Assembly: GCF_002295115.1 (NCBI RefSeq)
Contig: NZ_NSFV01000005.1
Span: 372,001 to 436,000, forward strand
Reading direction: 5' to 3'
Origin: Mesorhizobium sp. WSM4311
Lineage (GTDB): Bacteria; Pseudomonadota; Alphaproteobacteria; Rhizobiales; Rhizobiaceae
Length of the DNA stretch: 64,000 nt
Shown: in pieces, positions 55,383 through 63,023 of the stretch
How the letters are laid out: each line of letters starts with the position of its first letter
How positions within the stretch are numbered: position 1 is the first letter of the stretch
Program-made: the position numbers and the translations under genes
The notes under the pieces: model-generated
What the model was told of the DNA's origin: nothing
Databases searched by the model: none
Seen by the model: only the letters and a program-made list of their open reading frames with translations

Positions 55383-55392
55383 GGAGGGGAAG

Positions 55393-58300
55393 ATGAACAA
55401 TCTCGCACTCTCCCCGTTCGCGCAAAACCACTCAACCGTCATGGAGACGATCATGAAACCCCTGTCATATGCCAGGCGCGGCGCGCGCTGGCTGATGGCG
55501 GCCGGTATCGCGGTCGCCATGCTCACCCCGGTGCACGGCTTCGCTGAAGACCTTGCTCCGGCCGGTCAACTCGAAACCGTCAGTCCGGAGCCACGGCTCG
55601 AACTCGACAATCCCCGGGTGATCAATCCGGAGCCCGGCCGGATCGTGCCCTTCTTCACCAAGAAAGGCGGCCAGCGAAGCTGCGACTATGTCGAATATTT
55701 CCTGAGCTTCGGCCTGCGCGGCGATCCGAAAGGCTTCGACAATCCGAGCCTCGCCGCCTTGCTGAAAGCCGCAAGGATCGACTTCAAGGACCAGCTGCCG
55801 CACGGACTGTCGATCGTCAACGTGCAGGTCGCCGGCGACGGCACGGACGCTTCTGGCGGACCGCTGCCGGCGGCCGTCATCAGCAATTCGGCCGGACCCG
55901 ACGATACCGCCGATGTTTCCGATTTCCGGATTTCCGCCTCCGACCTCGACGGGTCAGGCGCCGTGAACGAACGCATCATCACCTTCCGGATCACCGCCAA
56001 GATAGACCATGCGGCGTTTCCTGCGCCGACGACGGTCGACAACCAGGGCCAGATCAGAGTGAGCCTGAGGGGCGGCCCGGCGACCGTCATCCCGTCGCAG
56101 GATCCGGGCAAGCCGGACGACGGCGACTATAAGACCGGTGTGAAGACCTCGATCAAGATCGACGTCACCAAATGCAACCCGCCGCCGCCACCTCCCGGCA
56201 AGGAATGCTTCAAGGTGGAACGCGGCACCGTCGATTGCGTGCCCGGCGGCGGTGCCTTCATCTACCACATGCCGGTCGGCCCGGAGATGGGCGGCAAGTG
56301 GGTGCAGGTTTCGACGACGACGCCCGGCATCACCATCATCCCTGACACCCAGCTGGTGCCTCCAGGCGGCGGCGTGCTGAACTGGAAGATCGTCGGCGCA
56401 TCGCCCGGCGACGTCATCCACCTCATCGTCACCGGCATCGAGACCTATGCCGGGCCGAAGGAAGGCTGGGGCCTGTGCTGCACGCAGACCATCGACATCG
56501 TCATCCCGCGCGACGTCAGATGCCCGCCTGAAAAGCAGCCGGACCTCAAGGTCGAGAAACGCGCCGACGTGCCACGTTGCACGATGGCCGGCGGCTGTGA
56601 CTTCACCATCCGGGTCACCAATGTCGGCACCGCACCCTACAACGGCAAGATCGTGCTCGACGAGGTGACGCTGCCGGCCGGCTCGACGCTGAGTTCGGGG
56701 CCCAATCCGCCCTGGGTCTGCGTGCCCGGCACCACCCCGATGACGTGCACCTATCCGGTGACCACGCTCAACCCGGGGGCCTTTGTCGACCTCAAGCTCG
56801 GCTTCAAGCCGGCCGGGGGCTGGCAAGGCAGTGCACTGCGCAACTGCGCGACCTACAACTATGCCGCCAGCGGCAAGCCGTTGTTCGGCAGCCAGTCGAA
56901 CGACCGTGGCTGCGCCTCGATCCCGATCTGCCGCCGTGGCGATCGTGACCGCGACTGCCAGCCGCCGGTCGAGAAGAAGGTCGACCTGATCCTGAAGAAG
57001 CGGGCCCGTACCGAAATCTGCACGCCGGACGGCGTCTGCACCTTCGTGATCGACATCATCAACAATGGCACATCGACCTATAACGGGCCGCTGACGGTGA
57101 TCGACAACTATCCTGGCGGCGCACCGAGCTCCTCGACCTTCGGGCCGAGCCCGCCCTGGACATGCGGTCCGAACGGCCCCGGCCAGTTCCGCTGCGACAA
57201 TGCCGGCCTCTCGCTGCCCGCGGGCGCCTCGACGCCGATCTTCGTCAAGGCGGTCATGCCGGCCGGCTACCAGTCGGATACGGTCGAGAACTGCGCCGCG
57301 GTGAAGGCCATTCCCGGTGAGGTCGACCTCACCAACAACAAGGCTTGCGCCAAGGAACGCATCCGTCGTCCCAATGGCGGCAAGCCTGGCCTGCGCATCA
57401 CCAAGGTGTGCAACGGCTCGCTGGCCGGTGCCGCGGTCGTTTCTTGCCGCATCACCGTCTCCAACGCCGGCACGGCCGCCCCCACCGGTCCTGTGCGGGT
57501 CAACGATGCTGCCGCGCTGGTGTCGGGCGGGGCGCCGGTCCAGATCCAGACCGTCACCCCCGACGGCGCGGAATGGGCGTGCGGACCGCTTCCGGCCAAC
57601 ACGCTGTCGTGCCAGATTCCCGGCGCCGTCATGACGCCCGGAACCAGCAGGCACTTCGACGTCACCGTCTCGGCCAATGGCGAGTTCGAGAACTGCGCGC
57701 GCGGCTCCTATGGTCCGGCGCCTGGCGACGACATCGTCTATCCGATCGGCCAGGCCTGCGCCAAGGGTGGCGGCTCCTCGACCATCCGTGTCGAGAAGAC
57801 CGGCGACCGCGAATGCCGGCTCGGCCAGCCCTGCTCGTTCGACATCACCATCACCAATGACGGGACGAGTCCCTTCTCCGGTCCGGTTCGCATCGGCGAT
57901 GCGATCGGCGTGGAGGGTCTCGGCCGGCTGGACGGCGTTGCGATCACCTCGATCGACCCGCCCTTCGGCTGCTCGCCCGAACCGGCGACCCTGCCTCTGT
58001 CCTGTATTGCCAACTTGACGCTCGGCGCCGGCGAGAGCCAGTCGCATCACGTCACCGTGGTCATTCCCGACGACGGGCGTCTGGCCAATTTGCAGGGCAA
58101 CGTCAATGGCCAGAACTGCGTTGGCGTCCTGTCTCCCGATACACGGGTGCAGGGCGGCGGCGATGTGCTGTCCAAGGATGCGGCCAATGTGCAGGGCGAT
58201 CGCGGCAAGGCCTATGCGTGCCATCCCTTCAACATCACCCATGAGGTGAAGAAGGAATGCTCGCCGGGCTTCGTCATGAACGATGCCGGCCGCTGCGTCT

Positions 58301-59250
58301 GCCCGGAAGGCACCACCTTCCGCAACGGCCAGTGCACCGGCGGCGGCACCAACATTCTGCCGACGCCACCGCCGAAGCGCTGCGTGCTGCTCGAAGGCCA
58401 GATCCGCACCGAGGACGGGCACTGCATCTGCCCGCGCGGCACGGCGCTGGAGAACGGCACGTGCGTCAGGACCGACAGGCCCGAACAGTGCACCATCCGC
58501 GGCCAGATCCACAATGCCGATGGCGATTGCGTCTGCCCGCAAGGGACCGAGGTGCGCAACGGCGCCTGCCGCCCGGTGCGGCCAAAGCCTGAGGAGTGCC
58601 GCATCCCCGGCCAGATCCGCAATGGCGATGGCGACTGCGTCTGCCCGCAAGGGACCGAGGTGCGCAACGGCGCCTGCCGTCCGGTGCGGCCGAAGCCTGA
58701 GCAGTGCCGCATCCCCGGACAGATCCGCAATGGCGATGGCGATTGCGTCTGTCCACAGGGCACCGAGGTGCGCAATGGGGCCTGCCGGCCGGTCCGGCCG
58801 AAGCCCGAGCAGTGCGCTATCCGCGGCCAGGTGCACGATGCCAATGGCGATTGCGTCTGCCCGCGTGGGACCGAGGTGATCGACGGCGCGTGCCGGCGCA
58901 AGCAGCCGCAACTGGAGCAATGCGACATACGCGGCCAGGTCCACAACAAGCGCGGCGAGTGTGTCTGTCCGCGCGGCACCGAGGTGATCGACGGCGCATG
59001 CCGCAGGCCCAGGCAGCAGACGGAGTGCGCGCCGGGCACGCAGATGATCAATGGCCAGTGCCAGCCGATCTTCAAGCGGCGCTGCCCGGAAGGCACGATT
59101 GGACGGTATCCGAACTGCCGGCCGATCCGGGGACAACCATCGCTGGAGATCAACCCGGGATTGCTGCTGCAGCAAGTGCTGCCACGGCGTCAGCCGCAGG
59201 TCGACCAGCAGCAGGATCCAAACAGAATCCTGAAGCTCCAGCAGCAGTAA
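55393..59250 (+). CDS. Giant secreted protein with DUF11-like repeats and a Cys-rich tandem repeat tail
   Basis: A 1285-residue exported protein; a signal peptide ends near residue 52 (MAAGIAVAMLTPVHGFAE). Residues 272 to about 378 form the Cys domain shared with the preceding protein. Four DUF11-like beta-sandwich repeats follow from about 390 to 930 (starts such as DLKVEKRADVP, DLILKKRARTE, GLRITKVCNG and TIRVEKTGDRE), each with paired Cys. From about 950 there is a Cys-rich tail of tandem 36-residue units (C-x-I-x-G-Q-x(7)-C-V-C-P-x-G-T-E-V). The ATG at 55393 has a near-perfect GAGGAGGGG site, 10 bases after the previous stop; an ATG at 55453 is possible. Confidence 0.82.
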   Translation: MNNLALSPFAQNHSTVMETIMKPLSYARRGARWLMAAGIAVAMLTPVHGFAEDLAPAGQLETVSPEPRLELDNPRVINPEPGRIVPFFTKKGGQRSCDYVEYFLSFGLRGDPKGFDNPSLAALLKAARIDFKDQLPHGLSIVNVQVAGDGTDASGGPLPAAVISNSAGPDDTADVSDFRISASDLDGSGAVNERIITFRITAKIDHAAFPAPTTVDNQGQIRVSLRGGPATVIPSQDPGKPDDGDYKTGVKTSIKIDVTKCNPPPPPPGKECFKVERGTVDCVPGGGAFIYHMPVGPEMGGKWVQVSTTTPGITIIPDTQLVPPGGGVLNWKIVGASPGDVIHLIVTGIETYAGPKEGWGLCCTQTIDIVIPRDVRCPPEKQPDLKVEKRADVPRCTMAGGCDFTIRVTNVGTAPYNGKIVLDEVTLPAGSTLSSGPNPPWVCVPGTTPMTCTYPVTTLNPGAFVDLKLGFKPAGGWQGSALRNCATYNYAASGKPLFGSQSNDRGCASIPICRRGDRDRDCQPPVEKKVDLILKKRARTEICTPDGVCTFVIDIINNGTSTYNGPLTVIDNYPGGAPSSSTFGPSPPWTCGPNGPGQFRCDNAGLSLPAGASTPIFVKAVMPAGYQSDTVENCAAVKAIPGEVDLTNNKACAKERIRRPNGGKPGLRITKVCNGSLAGAAVVSCRITVSNAGTAAPTGPVRVNDAAALVSGGAPVQIQTVTPDGAEWACGPLPANTLSCQIPGAVMTPGTSRHFDVTVSANGEFENCARGSYGPAPGDDIVYPIGQACAKGGGSSTIRVEKTGDRECRLGQPCSFDITITNDGTSPFSGPVRIGDAIGVEGLGRLDGVAITSIDPPFGCSPEPATLPLSCIANLTLGAGESQSHHVTVVIPDDGRLANLQGNVNGQNCVGVLSPDTRVQGGGDVLSKDAANVQGDRGKAYACHPFNITHEVKKECSPGFVMNDAGRCVCPEGTTFRNGQCTGGGTNILPTPPPKRCVLLEGQIRTEDGHCICPRGTALENGTCVRTDRPEQCTIRGQIHNADGDCVCPQGTEVRNGACRPVRPKPEECRIPGQIRNGDGDCVCPQGTEVRNGACRPVRPKPEQCRIPGQIRNGDGDCVCPQGTEVRNGACRPVRPKPEQCAIRGQVHDANGDCVCPRGTEVIDGACRRKQPQLEQCDIRGQVHNKRGECVCPRGTEVIDGACRRPRQQTECAPGTQMINGQCQPIFKRRCPEGTIGRYPNCRPIRGQPSLEINPGLLLQQVLPRRQPQVDQQQDPNRILKLQQQ
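58489..59025 (+). repeat. Five tandem 108-base coding repeats
   Basis: Units begin at 58489, 58597, 58705, 58813 and 58921 (the last 105 bases). Each encodes about 36 residues with four cysteines. Units 2 and 3 are almost identical at both DNA and protein level, which points to recent duplication. Degenerate units precede (58258, 58381) and follow (59026). Confidence 0.9.
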
Positions 59251-59274
59251 CCAGCTGCTCGACACCAGACCAGA

Positions 59275-59307
59275 AACCCGCCGGAGCGATCCGGCGGGTT
59301 CTTTTTT
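59275..59307 (+). terminator. Rho-independent terminator of the DUF11-like gene
   Basis: A 10 bp stem AACCCGCCGG / CCGGCGGGTT with a 6-base loop, followed by CTTTTTT. It starts 25 bases after the stop at 59250 and ends the two-gene secreted-protein operon. Confidence 0.9.
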
Positions 59308-59438
59308 GATCCTTGGCAATCCTGCCGCGCCATACGCTGCAGGCGGCGCCCGTACCTGCGCCCTCGACAAGTCATCTGGAGCGCATTAGGCAGTCGGTTC
59401 AGAGCCCGATGAAAAAGGACGCTTGGAAAGGCCGCAGG

Positions 59439-60116
59439 ATGAGCAGAAAGACCTTGATCGCACCGTCGGTGCTGGCTTCGGACTTTTCGAGGCTCGGCGA
59501 CGAGGTCGAAGCCGTCGCGGCGGCAGGCGCCGACTGGATCCATCTCGATGTCATGGATGGCCATTTCGTCCCCAACATCACCTTCGGCCCGCCCGTCATC
59601 AAGGCGATCCGCAACCGCACCAAGGCCTTCTTCGACTGCCATCTGATGATTGCGCCGGCCGATCCCTACCTCGCCGCTTTCGCCGAAGCCGGCTGTGACG
59701 GCATGACCGTGCATGCCGAGGCCGGGCCGCATCTCGACCGCTCGTTGCAGACCATCAGGAATCTCGGCAAGAAGGCCGGTGTATCGCTCAATCCGGCGAC
59801 GCCGGAAACGATGATCGAATATGTGCTCGACCGGCTCGACCTGATCCTGATCATGACCGTCAATCCGGGTTTTGGCGGCCAGGCCTTCATCCCGGGGATC
59901 GTTGACAAGGTGAGAAGGGTCAAGGCGCTGATCGGCGACCGGCCGATCCGCATCGAGATCGACGGCGGCGTTTCGCCCGAAACAGCCCCCCTGGTCACGG
60001 CAGCCGGCGCCGATGTGCTGGTGGCGGGCGCGGCCATCTTCAAGGGCGGCAGCATCGAAGCCTACCGCGCCAACATCGAGGCGATCAGGACAGCGGCCGA
60101 CAAGGCCGCCGGCTAA
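59439..60116 (+). CDS. rpe: Ribulose-phosphate 3-epimerase
   Basis: Interconverts ribulose 5-phosphate and xylulose 5-phosphate. The 225-residue TIM barrel has [18 protein letters not shown], the metal-site block [25 protein letters not shown], the phosphate loop [10 protein letters not shown] and EIDGGVSPE. The frame is open upstream, but the ATG at 59439 matches the family start. It is isolated, between a strong terminator and the GntR promoter region. Confidence 0.96.
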   Translation: MSRKTLIAPSVLASDFSRLGDEVEAVAAAGADWIHLDVMDGHFVPNITFGPPVIKAIRNRTKAFFDCHLMIAPADPYLAAFAEAGCDGMTVHAEAGPHLDRSLQTIRNLGKKAGVSLNPATPETMIEYVLDRLDLILIMTVNPGFGGQAFIPGIVDKVRRVKALIGDRPIRIEIDGGVSPETAPLVTAAGADVLVAGAAIFKGGSIEAYRANIEAIRTAADKAAG

Positions 60117-60338
60117 GGATTCGTGCGGGCCGCCTTGTGCATCCATGCGCCGAGTGTCGAGCCCGGACAAGGCTGATTCGGCCGCCCGATCCGGCATCTT
60201 TGCGCGCGGCAGAAAAGACGCTCGCACGAGCACACGAAGAACAGATGATTCTGCGTGCATACGAAACACGTTAAGTTTCCGCTGGTTGTGGAGATGAGCG
60301 AGTTTGCCCGACCCGCCAGCGGTTTGGGGTATATTTCT

Positions 60339-60354
60339 TTGTGCTAAAGTACAA
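60339..60354. promoter_or_regulatory. Candidate upstream operator of the GntR/matB locus
   Basis: TTGTGCTAAAGTACAA, an imperfect palindrome with TTGTRCT/AGYACAA arms, ends 16 bases before the -35 at 60371. It resembles the TTGTA-TACA-type sites reported for MatR, but the match is from memory and inexact. Confidence 0.45.
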
Positions 60355-60370
60355 TAACGCGATCTTCTGC

Positions 60371-60403
60371 TTGAGCGCCCGACGGCAGAGGCTGTATAAT
60401 ACA
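60371..60403 (+). promoter_or_regulatory. Promoter of the GntR gene with overlapping palindrome
   Basis: TTGAGC (60371-60376), an 18-base spacer and a consensus TATAAT (60395-60400). The -10 lies inside TGTATAATACA (60393-60403), whose arms TGTAT/ATACA are exact, as expected for an autorepressor site. Transcription would begin near 60407, downstream of the ATG at 60403, so translation must start later. Confidence 0.65.
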
Positions 60404-60468
60404 TGTACGGAGAGGGACGTTTTTCGGACTCGAATTGCCCAGGCCAGAAATTGGGACGAGGAGTCGCT

Positions 60469-61212
60469 TTGACGTACGGAGCTGCCAATCTGAACGACGA
60501 CGGCACAGGATCCAAGAGCACGCTTGCCAGCACCGTCTATCATCAACTGCGGGAGGATCTGCTCAGCGGCGCTCTTGAAACCGAAAGCAAGCTGCGGGTC
60601 GAGTGGGTTGTTTCCAAATATGGCGCCGGCGCTTCCCCGGTTCGCGAAGCTCTCAATCGTCTTGCCTCCGAAGGACTTCTTGGTCGCCACGACCAGCGTG
60701 GCTTTTTCATCATGCCGGTCAGTGCGGCGGAGCTCGAGGAGCTGACGCGCACCCGCTGCTGGCTCGAGGAGCGGGCGCTGCGCGAATCCATCGACCATCG
60801 CACCGCCGAATGGGAGGAACAGCTGGTGCTGGCGCTGCATCGCCTGGGCCGCGCCTCACGTCTTTCGCTGCAAAATGCCACGTCGCTCGATTCCGATTGG
60901 GAGAAACTGCACCGCACCTTCCATCGGGTGCTGATTTCGGCCTGCCGGTCGCACTGGCTGGTGGGTTTCTGCGATCAGCTTTCCGATCACGCCTACCGCT
61001 ACCGGCAAATGGCCAATGACGGCGAAAGCATCCCGCGCGACGATTTCGCCGAACACCGGCTGATCGCCGAATGCGCACTGGACGGCAATGCCGACGGCGC
61101 GGTCAAGGCCTTGATCGAGCACTACCAGCTGACCGCTTCCATATGCATGGAGCGTTTCAAGCAAGGCGAAGTCTCAAAGGTCGCCGCCTCGGCCGCACGC
61201 GCCCGGCCGTAA
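60469..61212 (+). CDS. GntR-family regulator (FCD), MatR-like
   Basis: A 247-residue regulator. The winged helix is at about residues 18-85 (TVYHQLREDLLSGALETESK, WVVSKYGAGASPVREALNRL, GFFIMPVS) and the FCD domain at about 95-225, with metal-ligand-type residues in LHRTFHRVLISAC and DFAEHRLIAECAL. The TTG at 60469 has GAGGAG five bases upstream and lies downstream of the predicted transcription start; the ATG at 60403 does not. Its position directly before matB matches the rhizobial mat locus, where MatR senses malonate. No matA is present here. Confidence 0.85.
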   Translation: MTYGAANLNDDGTGSKSTLASTVYHQLREDLLSGALETESKLRVEWVVSKYGAGASPVREALNRLASEGLLGRHDQRGFFIMPVSAAELEELTRTRCWLEERALRESIDHRTAEWEEQLVLALHRLGRASRLSLQNATSLDSDWEKLHRTFHRVLISACRSHWLVGFCDQLSDHAYRYRQMANDGESIPRDDFAEHRLIAECALDGNADGAVKALIEHYQLTASICMERFKQGEVSKVAASAARARP

Positions 61213-61391
61213 CGATCTTTTCCCTTGGCGCCTTGTCGCGATCCTTAGCCACCTTTCGGCGGACGTGACGTGCTGGACCGCCGTTTGCGGCCTTGACGGC
61301 ATGGCCGGGAAACGCGAACTCTTCGCCGCCGACTCATGTCGCCCCAGAGGCACTGCCGGCGTCGCCATTGCCGTCACCGCAGGAAGACTTC

Positions 61392-62906
61392 ATGAGCAAT
61401 CATCTGTTCGACGCGTTCCGGTCCCGGATGCCGGCGCCCGGGCATCTGTTGATGGAAACCGATGACGGGCGCGCGCTCGGCTATGGCGACATGCTGGCGC
61501 GGTCGGCGCAGCTCGCGCATGCGCTCCTGCAGTTGGATGTCGAGCCCGGCGACCGGGTCGCCGTGCAGGTCGAGAAGAGCCCGGAAGCGCTGCTGCTCTA
61601 TCTCGCCTGCGTGCGCGCCGGCGCCGTCTTCCTGCCGCTCAACACCGCCTACACGCTGACCGAGCTCGACTATTTCTTCTCGGATGCAGCGCCGCGCGTC
61701 ATCGTCTGCGATCCGGCAAAGGCGGCCGATATCGGCCGCATGGTCGAGCCATCCGGCGCCGTCGTCGTCACGCTCGACCGCTATGGCCGGGGATCGCTGG
61801 CGGACCAGGCCTCGCATCTGCCGTCGGATTTTCACGATGTGGTGCGCGGGCCGGATGATCTCGCGGCAATCCTCTACACGTCGGGAACGACAGGCCGCTC
61901 GAAAGGCGCCATGCTCAGCCACGAAAACCTGGCCTCGAATGCGCGGGTGCTGGTCGAGCAATGGCGCTTCACGTCGGGCGATGTGCTGATCCACGCTTTG
62001 CCGATCTTCCACACCCATGGCCTGTTCGTCGCCACCAATGTCGTCCTGATGGCGGGCGCCTCGATGCTGTTCGAACAGAAATTCGATCCGGCCCGCATCG
62101 TCGCGCTACTGTCGCGCGCCACCGCGCTGATGGGCGTGCCGACCTTCTATGTGCGGCTGCTGCAGCAGGATGGACTGGACCGACAGGCGACGAAGACCAT
62201 CCGGCTGTTCGTATCCGGTTCGGCGCCGCTGCTGGCCGACACGCACAAGGCCTGGCGCGAACGCACCGGCCACGCCATCCTCGAACGCTACGGCATGACC
62301 GAGACCAACATGAACACCTCGAACCCCTATGAGGGCGAACGGCGCGCCGGCACGGTCGGCTTCCCCTTGCCTGGCGTGTCGCTGCGCATCGCCGACCCGG
62401 ACAGCGGCAAGCCGCTGGCCCAAGGCGAGGTCGGCATGATCGAGGTCAAGGGTCCGAACGTTTTTGGCGGCTACTGGCGCATGCCGGAAAAGACCAAGGC
62501 GGAATTCCGCGCCGACGGTTTCTTCATCACCGGCGATCTCGGCATGATCGACACCGACGGCTATGTCCATATCGTCGGCCGTGGCAAGGACCTGATCATT
62601 TCGGGCGGCTTCAACATCTATCCGAAGGAACTGGAAAGCGAGATCGACGCGCTTGACGGCGTGAGCGAGAGCGCCGTCATCGGCGTCGCCCATCCGGATT
62701 TCGGCGAAGGCGTCACCGCGGTCGTCGTGCGGGCGCCGGGGGCGGCGATCAGCGGAGCCGAAATCCTCGGCGCCATCGCCGAGCGCCTGGCCAGGTACAA
62801 GCACCCGAAGCAGGTGATCTTCGTCGACGAATTGCCGCGCAACACGATGGGCAAGGTCCAGAAGAATCTTCTGCGCGACGCCTACAAGGATCTCTACACG
62901 TCCTAG
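61392..62906 (+). CDS. matB: Malonyl-CoA synthetase
   Basis: Activates malonate to malonyl-CoA through an adenylate. The 504-residue acyl-adenylate synthetase has the P-loop AAILYTSGTTGRSKGAMLSH, LPIFHTHGLFVATNVVLMAG, the A5 motif ERYGMTETNMNTSNPYEGER, GDLGMIDTDGYVHIVGRGKD and the C-terminal catalytic Lys in PRNTMGKVQKNLLRD. The RYGMTET-NMNTSNP stretch is typical of MatB and distinguishes it from long-chain ligases. AGGAAG precedes the ATG at 61392. A MatR-like regulator lies upstream; matA and matC are absent from the window. Confidence 0.92.
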   Translation: MSNHLFDAFRSRMPAPGHLLMETDDGRALGYGDMLARSAQLAHALLQLDVEPGDRVAVQVEKSPEALLLYLACVRAGAVFLPLNTAYTLTELDYFFSDAAPRVIVCDPAKAADIGRMVEPSGAVVVTLDRYGRGSLADQASHLPSDFHDVVRGPDDLAAILYTSGTTGRSKGAMLSHENLASNARVLVEQWRFTSGDVLIHALPIFHTHGLFVATNVVLMAGASMLFEQKFDPARIVALLSRATALMGVPTFYVRLLQQDGLDRQATKTIRLFVSGSAPLLADTHKAWRERTGHAILERYGMTETNMNTSNPYEGERRAGTVGFPLPGVSLRIADPDSGKPLAQGEVGMIEVKGPNVFGGYWRMPEKTKAEFRADGFFITGDLGMIDTDGYVHIVGRGKDLIISGGFNIYPKELESEIDALDGVSESAVIGVAHPDFGEGVTAVVVRAPGAAISGAEILGAIAERLARYKHPKQVIFVDELPRNTMGKVQKNLLRDAYKDLYTS

Positions 62907-63006
62907 AGCGTTTCACCGTTTCATGGAAACGGCGAACCGCTCTAACTCTTTGTTTTGACGCAATTCCGGACGGAAAACCGCTCACACTTTTCCTGGAATT
63001 GCTCTA
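62905..63006. repeat. Dispersed intergenic palindrome-type repeat, copy 4 (inverted)
   Basis: AGAGCGTTTCACCGTTTCAT through CGGCGAACCGCTCTAACTCT to CACACTTTTCCTGGAATTGC and TCTAG. It is the reverse-complement arrangement of the copy at 32203, sharing the GGCGAACCGCTCTAA arm and the CACTTTTCCTGGAATTGCTC arm. It overlaps the matB stop and could serve as its terminator hairpin. Confidence 0.7.
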
Positions 63007-63023
63007 GGTAGTGGGGGGCCCCG

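Larger units (their letters stand above)
60117..60468. other. Regulatory gap between rpe and the GntR gene
   Basis: 352 bases with no gene. From left to right it holds an imperfect 16 bp palindrome (60339-60354), a well-formed promoter (60371-60400) and a palindrome over the -10 (60393-60403), followed by the leader of the GntR transcript. Confidence 0.55.

Noticed and set aside
55954..59370. A very long open frame on the - strand opposite the DUF11-like gene
   Set aside because: It is antisense to a gene with signal peptide, repeats, ribosome site and terminator. Its translation is low-complexity and shows no domain; GC-rich codon bias opens the opposite frame.
60403..60468. ATG at 60403 as start of the MatR-like gene
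   Set aside because: It lies at the edge of the -10 element, upstream of the predicted transcript start.
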